A stretch of 64,000 nucleotides of DNA, taken from positions 62,001-126,000 of the forward strand of contig NZ_JAGPXB010000007.1 in the NCBI RefSeq assembly GCF_018069925.1, in the 5' to 3' direction. The notes under the pieces are model-generated. The model had not been told where the DNA came from. It was given only the letters and a program-made list of their open reading frames with translations, and searched no databases. This document shows, in pieces, positions 1-7,926 of the stretch. The position numbers were made by a program, and so were the translations under genes. How positions within the stretch are numbered: the stretch's first letter is position 1; every line of letters begins with the position of its first letter. The stretch is from Flavobacterium erciyesense. Its GTDB lineage: Bacteria; Bacteroidota; Bacteroidia; Flavobacteriales; Flavobacteriaceae.

Positions 1-489
1 TACTGACTCGGTTGTTACTCCTTTATTAGTGCTAAGAATTTTAACCGATTTAATTTTGTGACCTCCGTCAAAAACTTGTCCTTGAGCACCATTTCTACTT
101 CCTGTTAAGGGGACAACGGCATTTCCACGAGAATCAGCTTTGAATAAATTTTGATCCAAATTCATCCATAAAAAGCCCAATTTATCCGGACTATTATTGG
201 TATAAGTGATAATTCCCGTACCTGCGATTTCATTTTTTTGCTCATCTAATTTAGCCGTCAATTTGTAATCAGCGCTATTTTGCCAATATTCGGCTCCAGG
301 TTGACCACTTGCAGAACGAGTATTTGTTCCGTTTTTCGAGTAAAAATGAGGTGCAAAAGCATCATGATAATCATACTTTGAAATCGGTGCTGCTGCTCCA
401 TTTGCAGGAGCCTGCTGCGCTGACAAAGTATGAACTCCTACAGACAGTAAAGCAACTGGTAGTAGAAATCCTAATTTTAAGTTTTTCAT
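1..489 (-). CDS. M1-family metallopeptidase, 5' part only
   Basis: The reading frame is open from the ATG at 489 to the window edge (163 codons), so only the N-terminal part is present. The first ~24 residues form a signal peptide (MKNLKLGF start, hydrophobic core, cut near LSAQ). The following segment (YHDAFAPHFY near residues 40-50, then a beta-rich part with AEYWQNSADYKL and WMNLDQNLFKADS) resembles the N-terminal domain of secreted M1 aminopeptidases of Bacteroidota. The zinc motif HExxH would lie outside the window, so the enzymatic assignment rests on similarity of the N-terminal domain alone. It diverges from the next gene across a 162-bp spacer. Confidence 0.75.
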   Translation of the reverse strand, partial: MKNLKLGFLLPVALLSVGVHTLSAQQAPANGAAAPISKYDYHDAFAPHFYSKNGTNTRSASGQPGAEYWQNSADYKLTAKLDEQKNEIAGTGIITYTNNSPDKLGFLWMNLDQNLFKADSRGNAVVPLTGSRNGAQGQVFDGGHKIKSVKILSTNKGVTTESV

Positions 490-651
490 TGTTTATAATT
501 TTTTATACAAATTAAATAAAAAAAGAGGAATTTAAGCCTTAAAAACACAATCATTACCAGCTGCATGAATAAAAAAAGTGCTTCAAGCAACTATTAGATA
601 TTTTATAAATACTTTTACACTATTGCAAATTCTCATTTTAAATCAACTAAC

Positions 652-1503
652 GTGATTACAACGCTACAAAATTCAAAACTTACCGTTCAAATCAAGCAGC
701 TTGGAGCCGAATTATTTTCGATTACAAACTCTGAGGAAAAAGAATACATGTGGGGAGGTGACCCAGCTATTTGGGGAAAGCACGCTCCTATTTTATTCCC
801 AATTGTTGGAACTTTAAAAAACAACACCTACAATTTTAATGAGCAACAATACCAATTAACACGTCATGGTTTTGCAAGAGATATGCCTTTTGATATCGTA
901 CAATCGTCAAAAACAGCAGTTACTTTTTCTTTGCAAGCCGATCCAAAAACTTTAGCAGTTTACCCATTCCATTTTGAATTGCAGGTGAGTTACACACTTC
1001 AAAATGCTACTATTCTTGTTGATTACAAAGTGATCAATAAAGGAGAGCATTCGATGCCGTTTGCCATAGGTGCACATCCTGCATTTGCTTTAGAAGATAA
1101 TTTTAACGATTATAGTTTAGTTTTCGAAAAAGAAGAAACTTTGAAATACTTTATTTTGGTCAACGATTTAGTATCTGATCAAACCAAAGTTCTTGCTTCA
1201 AATAATAAAAAAGTAGCATTAGATTATGATTTGTTTGCAAACGACGCTTTGATTTTCAAAACCACTGAATCTAAAGAGCTGACCATCGTACATCAAGAAA
1301 AACCACTTTTAAAAGTAAAATATGCTGGGTTTCCTAATTTAGGCATTTGGACAAAAATAAACGCTCCATTTGTTTGCATTGAACCTTGGTATGGTTATTC
1401 TGATACTCAAACTGCAAATGGTAATTTGTTTGAAAAAGAAGGAATGCAAAAACTTAATGCAAATCAATCTTTTACGGCACAATATCAAATTGAAATACTT
1501 TAA
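652..1503 (+). CDS. Aldose 1-epimerase family protein (LacX-like)
   Basis: 283 aa, the usual length for LacX-type galactose mutarotase homologues. The enzyme is expected to interconvert anomers of a sugar. Expected active-site positions are visible: HGFAR with His72, GAHPAF with His142, and the acid in VCIEPW (Glu244). No signal peptide, so cytoplasmic. The start is a GTG; no upstream ATG is in frame and this start gives the normal family N-terminus. The true substrate is unknown. It lies 12 bp before the GNAT gene and may be cotranscribed with it. Confidence 0.85.
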   Translation: MITTLQNSKLTVQIKQLGAELFSITNSEEKEYMWGGDPAIWGKHAPILFPIVGTLKNNTYNFNEQQYQLTRHGFARDMPFDIVQSSKTAVTFSLQADPKTLAVYPFHFELQVSYTLQNATILVDYKVINKGEHSMPFAIGAHPAFALEDNFNDYSLVFEKEETLKYFILVNDLVSDQTKVLASNNKKVALDYDLFANDALIFKTTESKELTIVHQEKPLLKVKYAGFPNLGIWTKINAPFVCIEPWYGYSDTQTANGNLFEKEGMQKLNANQSFTAQYQIEIL

Positions 1504-1515
1504 ATTTTCATTCTC

Positions 1516-2064
1516 ATGATGGTAATTAATTTTTCTCCATTCCCTATTTTACAAACCGAGCGATTGGTTTTGAGACGTTTAGATGATAGCGATGCTGCCG
1601 AATTACATGCGCTACGTTCCAATCCTCAAACAATGGAATTTATTCCACGACCACTTTTACATACTACTGAACAAGCCCTTGAACATATCAAAACAATCAA
1701 TGATAACATTGATGCCAACTTAGGAATAAATTGGGCTATATCATTTCAAGACAACCCGAAAATGATTGGTATTATTGGACATTACAGAATTAAACCTGAG
1801 AGTTACAGAGCCGAAATTGGGTACATGTTATTACCTGAACATCACGGCAAAGGAATTATTACAGAGGCAGTACAAAAAGTTGTGAAATATGGATGGGACG
1901 AGATGAACTTGCATTCCATTGAAGCCATTATCGATCCAGAAAATTATGCTTCCGCAAAAGTACTAGAGAAAAACGGATTTATTAAAGAAGGTCATTTGCG
2001 AGAAAATGAATTTTTTGACGGTCGCTTTTGGGATAGTGTTATTTATTCGATTTTAAAAAAATAA
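1516..2064 (+). CDS. GNAT N-acetyltransferase, RimJ/RimL type
   Basis: 182 aa with a single GNAT fold of the RimJ/RimL/ribosomal-protein type. The N-terminus TERLVLRRL is the first strand. The acetyl-CoA loop is LPEHHGKGIITEA (about 106-118), and the C-terminal N..S.KVLEKNGF (143-155) is the typical end of the fold. These enzymes acetylate an alpha-amino group of a protein, an aminoglycoside or a small amine; the acceptor cannot be read from the sequence. It starts 12 bp after the epimerase stop and is followed by a weak hairpin terminator. Confidence 0.85.
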   Translation: MMVINFSPFPILQTERLVLRRLDDSDAAELHALRSNPQTMEFIPRPLLHTTEQALEHIKTINDNIDANLGINWAISFQDNPKMIGIIGHYRIKPESYRAEIGYMLLPEHHGKGIITEAVQKVVKYGWDEMNLHSIEAIIDPENYASAKVLEKNGFIKEGHLRENEFFDGRFWDSVIYSILKK

Positions 2065-2067
2065 AAC

Positions 2068-2090
2068 AATCACTTTAAAAGTGATTTTTA
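2068..2090 (+). terminator. Weak rho-independent terminator after the GNAT gene
   Basis: An 8-bp perfect hairpin (arms 2068-2075 and 2079-2086) with a 3-base loop followed by a short T run. It starts four bases after the GNAT stop. The stem is short and AT-rich, so strength is uncertain. Confidence 0.5.
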
Positions 2091-2180
2091 AACCACAATG
2101 CCTATTTGGTACCTATTATATTCTAAATTTGCTCCAAACCATTTTACAATTTGAATACCGTTGGTAGTAATTCGATAATT

Positions 2181-2732
2181 ATGAAAAAACTAATTTACTT
2201 CAGTCTCCTTTTAATTAGCACTTTCGCTCAAGCACAAACCTATGTAAAAGCCAATGCGATAACTACCTTGCTAACCGTACCAAATGTTGGGATTGAAACC
2301 AGCATTGGTGAAAAATCAACTTTTCAGTTTGATATTACCGCATCTATGTGGAAATCTATCAATGGAAATCCAGCGCAATTCTATATGTTTATCCCAGAAT
2401 ACCGTTATCACTTCAAGGAAAAATTTAATGGTTTTTATGCTGGCGTTCACTTAGGTGGAACCGTGTATAATTTTCAAAAATGGAACTACTGGAAAACGGA
2501 TAATTATGAAAAAGGTGTGGGATACATGGCCGGGGCAACAATTGGCTACCAAAAGAGAATTAAAGAACGCTTTGTTTTGGATTTCTTTTTAGGTGGCGGA
2601 AACCATCAGGGTTTTTACAAAGGGTATTTAGTAAGTACAGGTGAACGTGTGGATGAGGCCAAAAAATACAACAAAAGTGGTGAATGGCTTCCTTATAGAG
2701 GTGGCATAATGCTTTCTTACCGAATTAAGTAA
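2181..2732 (+). CDS. DUF3575-like secreted beta-barrel protein
   Basis: 183 aa from the ATG at 2181, which begins a clean signal peptide (MKKLIYFSLLL, cut after FAQA). An upstream in-frame start at 2151 would put ten polar residues ahead of it and is less likely. The mature part has alternating beta-strand character (IPEYRYHF, FYAGVHLGG, ERFVLDFFLGGG, YRGGIMLSYRIK), like DUF3575 proteins of Bacteroidota, which are predicted small outer-membrane barrels. No enzyme motif is visible. It converges with the VF530 gene, stops 5 bp apart. Confidence 0.75.
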   Translation: MKKLIYFSLLLISTFAQAQTYVKANAITTLLTVPNVGIETSIGEKSTFQFDITASMWKSINGNPAQFYMFIPEYRYHFKEKFNGFYAGVHLGGTVYNFQKWNYWKTDNYEKGVGYMAGATIGYQKRIKERFVLDFFLGGGNHQGFYKGYLVSTGERVDEAKKYNKSGEWLPYRGGIMLSYRIK

Positions 2733-2737
2733 TGGAA

Positions 2738-2968
2738 TTACTTTGAGAATTTTGGAATAGTTTTTACATACAACTCCTCAACTTGCTGACGTGCCCAATC
2801 GGTTTTACGCAAAAAAGTAAGGCTTGATTTTACACTTGGGTTGTCTCTAAAACATTTAATTTTGACCAATTCTCCTAAAGTATCAAACCCATAATAAGCA
2901 ACCAATTGCTCTACAATAGATTTTAGGGTAATACCGTGAAGTGGGTCTTTTGATGTAGAATTTTGCAT
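2738..2968 (-). CDS. VF530-family protein (DUF2132)
   Basis: 76 aa from the ATG at 2968 (MQNSTSKDPLHG). The longer frame to 3016 would overlap the divergent phosphatase gene and adds residues foreign to the family. The sequence DPLHGITLKSIVEQLV..YGF..LG..I.I.CF..NPSVKSSLTFLRKTDWAR is the signature of the VF530 family, small helical proteins suggested to bind DNA. Function is unknown. It is a stand-alone gene, convergent with the DUF3575 gene and divergent from the phosphatase. Confidence 0.85.
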   Translation of the reverse strand: MQNSTSKDPLHGITLKSIVEQLVAYYGFDTLGELVKIKCFRDNPSVKSSLTFLRKTDWARQQVEELYVKTIPKFSK

Positions 2969-3014
2969 AATGCAAAGATAACTAATTTTCAACCGAAGCA
3001 AAATACAATTGATC

Positions 3015-3500
3015 ATGAAAACAAAACTGATTTTATTCCTATTAATGGCATGGCAACTTAGTTTTAGTCAACAAAAAAGCACTACTTATTATTTTATTAG
3101 ACATGCCGAAAAAGTAGACAACTCTAAAGATCCAAATTTATCAGAGTTAGGAATGCAACGAGCACAAAAATGGAAAGCTATTTTTGAATCAATTGATTTT
3201 GACCAAATTTACAGCACTAATTACAAAAGAACTCAGCAAACAGCGACTCCAATTGCTACTGCCGATAAAATTGAAATACAGCTTTATGATCCTCAAAAAA
3301 TTGAGTTAAAGGCGTTTAAAAAAATAACTTTAGGTAGAAAAGTACTGATTGTAGGTCATAGCAATACCACTCCAGACTTTGTCAATAAGATAATAAACCA
3401 ACAAGTATTTAACGATATTGAAGATACCACCTTTGGAAACCTCTATATAGTAACAATTATTGGTGACACCATTAGTTACCAACTACTCAAATTTCCTTAA
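3015..3500 (+). CDS. Secreted histidine phosphatase (phosphoglycerate mutase-like)
   Basis: 161 aa from the ATG at 3015; a TTG six bases upstream is possible but adds nothing. Residues 1-19 form a signal peptide (LLMAWQLSFSQ), so export is expected. The catalytic RHAEK motif (His30), the partner Arg72 in TNYKRTQQTA, and the second histidine in VGHSNTTP (His115) are all present, so the active site looks intact. Family members remove phosphate through a phosphohistidine intermediate. The short length suggests a SixA/Ais-like small phosphatase rather than a glycolytic mutase. Substrate unknown. Confidence 0.85.
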   Translation: MKTKLILFLLMAWQLSFSQQKSTTYYFIRHAEKVDNSKDPNLSELGMQRAQKWKAIFESIDFDQIYSTNYKRTQQTATPIATADKIEIQLYDPQKIELKAFKKITLGRKVLIVGHSNTTPDFVNKIINQQVFNDIEDTTFGNLYIVTIIGDTISYQLLKFP

Positions 3501-3501
3501 T

Positions 3502-3534
3502 TTGACAAAACCATTTTAAATTTTATTACCTTTG
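3502..3534 (+). promoter_or_regulatory. Bacteroidota-type promoter of smpB
   Basis: TTG at 3502-3504 and TACCTTTG at 3527-3534, 22 bases apart, match the TTG-N-TAnnTTTG form. The smpB ATG at 3541 lies only six bases after the -7 element, so the transcript probably has almost no leader. Confidence 0.6.
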
Positions 3535-3540
3535 TCACCT

Positions 3541-3996
3541 ATGGTAAAAACAATAAACATATTCAACAAAAGAGCGAAATTCGATTATGAAATTCTCGAT
3601 ACCTACACTGCTGGAATTGTATTAGCAGGTACTGAAATTAAATCTATTCGTTTGGGCAAAGCCAATATTACAGAAAGCTTTTGTGAGTTTAACAGCAATG
3701 CTGAGCTTTTTGCAATCAATACCTATATTGAAGAGTATGCTTTTGGTAATCAATTCAATCATAAATCCAGAAGTGAAAGAAAATTACTTTTAAAAAGGAA
3801 AGAATTAAAAGGTTTACTAAAAAGCGTACAAGCCAAAGGTTTAACCATTGTTCCTTTGAAATTGTTTACCAATGAAAAAGGGTTAGCTAAACTACAAATA
3901 GGCCTTTGTAAAGGTAAAAAAACCTACGACAAACGCGAATCATTAAAAGAACAAGATACCAAACGCGACTTAGAACGAATCAAAAAATCGTTCTAA
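3541..3996 (+). CDS. smpB: SsrA-binding protein SmpB
   Basis: 151 aa. SmpB binds tmRNA and brings it to stalled ribosomes in trans-translation. Family landmarks are present: the N-terminal [28 protein letters not shown], the AFGNQFNH block, and the basic C-terminal tail ([23 protein letters not shown]) that enters the decoding site. The start was placed at ATG 3541 rather than the TTG at 3532, because the latter falls inside the promoter -7 element. Stand-alone gene; the tmRNA gene is not in this window. Confidence 0.97.
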   Translation: MVKTINIFNKRAKFDYEILDTYTAGIVLAGTEIKSIRLGKANITESFCEFNSNAELFAINTYIEEYAFGNQFNHKSRSERKLLLKRKELKGLLKSVQAKGLTIVPLKLFTNEKGLAKLQIGLCKGKKTYDKRESLKEQDTKRDLERIKKSF

Positions 3997-4077
3997 GTTG
4001 TTAACTTGAATTTTACTTAAAGAAGTAATTTCTTTGATGACTTAAATCGTCAAGACTCAAAAAAACATTTCAATTAT

Positions 4078-5049
4078 ATGCACCAAATGCTTAAATTAGC
4101 GCGCGTACAAAAAGGTTTGAAAACTCGAGAAGTAGCGCAATTATTAGGCATTGATCAGGCTTTAATTAGCAAATTTGAAACCGGAAACCGTAAGCCTACA
4201 AAAGACCAATTAGTCAAACTAGCTCATTTACTTGAAATAGATATTGAAAAAATTGTGATACTTTGGCTTAAAGATAAAATCCTAAACGAAATCAATAACG
4301 AAGAATGGGCAATGCAAGCCTTACAACTCGCTCAGCAGGAATTACAAGTAATTACTAAACCAAAAAAGTTCGAGCCTTCAAAAATCCTTTTACGATTATT
4401 AGATGAAGTTGCTTCTTTGAAAAATGACTTAAGTACAATTAGTCACTTTGACCGATACCGCATCTCCAAAGCTTTAGAAATAGAACTCACTCATGAAAGT
4501 AATCGTGCTGCAGGCAACAGCATGAGTCTTGAGGAAACAGATTTGATTATCAACAAAGGCCACACGATTTCAGGTAAAAGCATGCGCGAACACCTTGAAG
4601 TCATTAATCAGCACGAAGCACTCGCCTACCTTCGTGACCTTGCTCAAAACAATACAGTTATCAGTTCTAAAGAATTACATACCCTTTATCAATTGTTAAT
4701 TCGCGGAATTTCATCAGATGCAATTGAAAATCAGACAAATGAATCAAACAAGGAATTGGAAAGCTTTTTCACATGGTTCGAAAGCCAAAAAAATGAGCTT
4801 CATCCTATGATTTTTGCTGTACAAACCTATCAAAAGTTAAGAAGGCTGTCTGTTTTTGATGTTGAAATTGAAAAAATGGCGTGCCTAGTAACAAATTATT
4901 TATTCTTACTGAATGGTTATACACTTTTACCGATTATTCAAACCTTATTAAACACAACAAATTCAAGCGAAGAAGAAAATTATATCGCTGTGATTAATGA
5001 ACAGAAAAACATTTTGAAACGATATGGTTTAACTACTTCAATCGAATGA
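4078..5049 (+). CDS. HTH (XRE) regulator fused to a degenerate Fic-like domain
   Basis: 323 aa. Residues 5-60 are an XRE-type helix-turn-helix (VAQLLGIDQALISKFETGNRKP). Residues ~128-290 follow the helical order of Fic proteins: RYRISKALEIELTHESNRAAGN (128-147, where Fic proteins carry the inhibitory/SSxIEGN helix), MSLEET (149-154), GKSMREHLEVIN (166-177), L..LHTLYQLLIRGI (200-211), and LNGYTLLPI (278-286). The catalytic HxFx(D/E)GNGR is absent: the aligned stretch reads LSVFDVEIE (257-265). The substrate-docking flap normally found after RGI is reduced to a short polar linker. It is therefore most likely a DNA-binding protein using an inactive Fic fold, not an AMPylator. The gene stands alone between smpB and pcm. 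Confidence 0.75.
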   Translation: MHQMLKLARVQKGLKTREVAQLLGIDQALISKFETGNRKPTKDQLVKLAHLLEIDIEKIVILWLKDKILNEINNEEWAMQALQLAQQELQVITKPKKFEPSKILLRLLDEVASLKNDLSTISHFDRYRISKALEIELTHESNRAAGNSMSLEETDLIINKGHTISGKSMREHLEVINQHEALAYLRDLAQNNTVISSKELHTLYQLLIRGISSDAIENQTNESNKELESFFTWFESQKNELHPMIFAVQTYQKLRRLSVFDVEIEKMACLVTNYLFLLNGYTLLPIIQTLLNTTNSSEEENYIAVINEQKNILKRYGLTTSIE

Positions 5050-5104
5050 AATTGAAATAGAAGCTGAAAATCTAGTAATAAGGAAAGAATATTAGCAACC
5101 TCAG

Positions 5105-5746
5105 TTAATTTTTATCTTCCAAAAGCGGTACAAATCGAAATTCACCAAATTCGTGTTTTTCAAATTGTGTTTCATTTTTACGAATAAGTAGCGTCATGAT
5201 TTGAACGTCTTCGCCAAGCGGAATTACCAATCGACCTCCAATTTTTAACTGAGCCATCAAAGGCTGCGGGATAAAAGGAGCGCCTGCAGTGACAATAATA
5301 CTATCAAATGGTGCATAGTTTGGTAAACCTTTGTATCCATCGCCAAAAGAAAGATGCTTGGGTCTAATATGCAATTTCGGAAACAAATTAGATGTCTTTT
5401 TGAACAACTCTTTTTGTCGTTCTACGCTGTATACTTTAGCTCCCATGGTACACAAAACAGCCGTTTGATACCCAGAACCAGTACCAATTTCTAAGATTTT
5501 ATCTTCTTTTTTAACTTCTAACAATTGCGATTGAAAAGCTACCGTGTAGGGTTGCGAAATAGTTTGCCCTGCACCAATAGGAAAAGCCATGTCCTGATAA
5601 GCGTAATCTTCAAAACTAGAATCTAAAAACAAGTGTCTTGGTATCTTTTTAATCGCATCAAGTACATTTTTATCTACAATCCCTTTTTGCTCTAAAATGC
5701 TTGTTAGTTGATTTCGAAGTCCTTGATGTTTGGCTGTATCTCTCAA
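5105..5746 (-). CDS. pcm: Protein-L-isoaspartate O-methyltransferase
   Basis: 213 aa, full length for the family. The enzyme methylates isoaspartyl residues in aged proteins using S-adenosylmethionine. The SAM loop is ILEIGTGSGYQTAVL (84-98), preceded by the family block AFPIGAGQTISQPYTVA (54-70). The start is a TTG: MRDTAKHQGLRNQL matches the family N-terminus, and no in-frame ATG gives it. It points away from the oxidoreductase gene and shares a 156-bp spacer with it. Confidence 0.95.
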   Translation of the reverse strand: MRDTAKHQGLRNQLTSILEQKGIVDKNVLDAIKKIPRHLFLDSSFEDYAYQDMAFPIGAGQTISQPYTVAFQSQLLEVKKEDKILEIGTGSGYQTAVLCTMGAKVYSVERQKELFKKTSNLFPKLHIRPKHLSFGDGYKGLPNYAPFDSIIVTAGAPFIPQPLMAQLKIGGRLVIPLGEDVQIMTLLIRKNETQFEKHEFGEFRFVPLLEDKN

Positions 5747-5855
5747 AATGGGGTAGTTTTATTTTGGTAAAAATAGAGGGAAAAATGCCAAAAAGCAAAT
5801 GGCAATTTGCAAAAACAATCCTTGCAATTATAGCCTGAAATTGGACTTTTTTAAA

Positions 5856-5886
5856 TTGAATTTTAATCATATTATTGCTATTTTTG
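5856..5886 (+). promoter_or_regulatory. Promoter of the Gfo/Idh/MocA oxidoreductase gene
   Basis: TTG at 5856-5858 and TATTTTTG at 5879-5886, spaced by 20 bases. The ATG follows 16 bases after the -7 element. Confidence 0.65.
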
Positions 5887-5902
5887 TAAAAATTACATCG
5901 TT

Positions 5903-6868
5903 ATGCTAAAAATTGGAGTATTAGGTGCGGGTCATCTAGGAAAAATACATTTACGTTTATTACAACAATCTGAAAAATATGAATTAGTAGGTTTTTACGA
6001 CCCCAATCAAGAAAATGCTGAAAAAGTAGCTAAAGAATTTGGTTACAAACATTTTAGCACTATCGCTACTTTAATACATGCTGTAGATGTAATTGACATT
6101 GTTACTCCTACTCTTTCGCATTACAAATGTGCCAAAGTCGCAATCAAGTCAGGAAAGCATGTTTTTATTGAAAAACCAATTTCAAACACAGTTGAAGAAG
6201 CCGAAGAAATTATCGCTTTGGCAAATGAATACAATGTAAAAGGGCAAGTTGGGCATGTGGAGCGCTTTAACCCAGCGTTCATTGCGACCAAAAACATGAT
6301 CGAAAACCCAATGTTTATTGAAGCGCATCGTTTGGCAGAATTTAATCCTCGTGGCACCGATGTTCCTGTTGTTTTAGATTTAATGATTCATGATATTGAT
6401 GCTATTTTAAGCGTAGTACAATCTAAAGTAAAAAATATAAGTGCGAGCGGAGTTTCTGTTATTTCTGACACTCCTGATATTGCCAATGCTAGAATTGAAT
6501 TCGAAAATGGTTGCGTTGCCAACTTGACCGCAAGCCGAATTTCGATGAAAAACATGCGTAAATCACGCTTTTTCCAAAAAGATGCTTACATCTCAGTTGA
6601 TTTCCTAGAAAAAAAATGTGAAGTCGTTAAAATGAAAGATGCTCCAGAAGTTCCAGGTGATTTTGATATGATTTTGCAAAATGCCGAAGGCGTAAAAAAA
6701 CAAATTTACTTTTCGAATCCAGAGGTTGAGCAAAATAATGCAATACTTGATGAATTAGAATCGTTTGCAGATGCCATTACCAACAACACCACTCCTACTG
6801 TAACCTTAAATCAAGCAACAGAGGCGCTGCGAGTAGCGTACCAAATCATTGAATGCTTTAAAAAATAA
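5903..6868 (+). CDS. Gfo/Idh/MocA family NAD(P)-dependent oxidoreductase
   Basis: 321 aa. The N-terminal Rossmann fold has GVLGAGHLGKIH (5-16), and the hallmark EKPIS (90-94) sits at the nicotinamide site. The C-terminal alpha/beta domain (DLMIHDIDAI, then antiparallel strands) is the family's substrate domain; HDID supplies the usual catalytic histidine region. Members oxidise or reduce sugars, inositol or related compounds; the substrate cannot be told. It is followed after 81 bp by the 3-hydroxybutyryl-CoA dehydrogenase gene, with no clear terminator between them. Confidence 0.88.
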   Translation: MLKIGVLGAGHLGKIHLRLLQQSEKYELVGFYDPNQENAEKVAKEFGYKHFSTIATLIHAVDVIDIVTPTLSHYKCAKVAIKSGKHVFIEKPISNTVEEAEEIIALANEYNVKGQVGHVERFNPAFIATKNMIENPMFIEAHRLAEFNPRGTDVPVVLDLMIHDIDAILSVVQSKVKNISASGVSVISDTPDIANARIEFENGCVANLTASRISMKNMRKSRFFQKDAYISVDFLEKKCEVVKMKDAPEVPGDFDMILQNAEGVKKQIYFSNPEVEQNNAILDELESFADAITNNTTPTVTLNQATEALRVAYQIIECFKK

Positions 6869-6904
6869 ACATAATTACTTTCAAGTTTACAGTTTTCAGT
6901 TACT

Positions 6905-6947
6905 CACAATAACTTTGAACTTTAAACTTTTAAACTTTAAACTTAAA
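6905..6947 (+). repeat. Word-like A/T repeat tract before the dehydrogenase gene
   Basis: The spacer contains repeated AACTTTRAA-type units (aactttgaac, tttaaacttt, taaactttaa) ending directly at the ATG at 6950. It resembles similar tracts before the genes at 7927 and 10362. Function unknown. Confidence 0.5.
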
Positions 6948-6949
6948 AT

Positions 6950-7837
6950 ATGAAAACAATAGCCGTAATTGGTGCAGGAACAATGGGCAATGGAATCGCT
7001 CATACTTTTGCACAAAGTGGTTTTACCGTAAAATTAATAGATGTATCTGAAAAATCATTAGATAAAGGAATGGCAACTATTGCCGCTAATTTAGATCGAA
7101 TGATTGCTAAAGGTACTATCACCGAAGAAGATAAAACGAAAACAATTACCAACATTATTACTTACAATGATATCGAAGATGGAGTTGTTGGCGTTGATTT
7201 AGTTGTTGAAGCGGCAACTGAAAACGTAGCTTTAAAACTAAGCATTTTTGAAAAGTTGAATAAACTTTGTTCTCACGATACTATCTTGGCTACGAATACA
7301 TCGTCTATATCTATTACACAAATCGGTGCTGTTGTGGCACACCCAGAACGTGTAATAGGCATGCACTTTATGAATCCAGTGCCAATTATGAAATTGGTAG
7401 AAATCATTCGCGGTTACAACACCAGCGATGAAGTTACTAAAACCATCATGAGTCTTTCTGAAAAATTAGGAAAAACTCCTGTTGAAGTAAATGACTACCC
7501 TGGATTTGTTGCCAACAGAATTTTAATGCCAATGATCAATGAAGCTATTGAGACTTTGTACAATAAAGTTGCAGGTGTGTATGAAATTGACACGGTAATG
7601 AAACTAGGAATGGGACAACCAATGGGACCATTACAACTAGCTGATTTTATTGGTCTTGATGTGTGTTTGGCGATTTTGAATGTGATGTACGATGGATTCA
7701 AAAATCCAAAATATGCGCCTTGTCCATTACTTGTAAACATGGTTCGCGCCGGAAAATTAGGAGTAAAATCTGGTGAAGGTTTCTATGATTATTCTGAAAG
7801 CAAAAAAGCGGAAAAAATATCTAAACAATTTATTTAA
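6950..7837 (+). CDS. 3-hydroxybutyryl-CoA dehydrogenase
   Basis: 295 aa, the normal length of short 3-hydroxyacyl-CoA dehydrogenases (Hbd/PaaH). The enzyme interconverts acetoacetyl-CoA and 3-hydroxybutyryl-CoA with NAD(P). Seen: the Rossmann motif VIGAGTMGNGIA (6-17), ATNTSSISI, the catalytic histidine in GMHFMNPVP, the N of PGFVANRIL, and the C-terminal SGEGFYDY. No fusion to a hydratase domain, which separates it from FadB/FadJ. It may act in fatty acid or amino acid degradation; the neighbours do not decide. Confidence 0.93.
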   Translation: MKTIAVIGAGTMGNGIAHTFAQSGFTVKLIDVSEKSLDKGMATIAANLDRMIAKGTITEEDKTKTITNIITYNDIEDGVVGVDLVVEAATENVALKLSIFEKLNKLCSHDTILATNTSSISITQIGAVVAHPERVIGMHFMNPVPIMKLVEIIRGYNTSDEVTKTIMSLSEKLGKTPVEVNDYPGFVANRILMPMINEAIETLYNKVAGVYEIDTVMKLGMGQPMGPLQLADFIGLDVCLAILNVMYDGFKNPKYAPCPLLVNMVRAGKLGVKSGEGFYDYSESKKAEKISKQFI

Positions 7838-7851
7838 TGTCATAAATTTTG

Positions 7852-7922
7852 AAAGTCAAAAGTATCAAGGTAAACTTCTGTCGACCTTGAACTTTTGACT
7901 TTTGACCTTTGACTTTTGACTT
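7852..7922 (+). repeat. Hairpin followed by tandem 7-mers before the DUF1015 gene
   Basis: Arms 7852-7871 and 7884-7902 are complementary over 19 pairs with one bulged base and a 12-base loop. The right arm continues into four tandem copies of a CTTTTGA-like heptamer (about 7892-7920) ending four bases before the ATG at 7927. It could terminate the upstream transcript or act as a leader structure. Confidence 0.6.
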
Positions 7923-7926
7923 AATT

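Noticed and set aside
4078..5049. Active Fic AMPylating toxin
   Set aside because: The HxFx(D/E)GNGR motif and the flap are missing, so catalysis is not supported.
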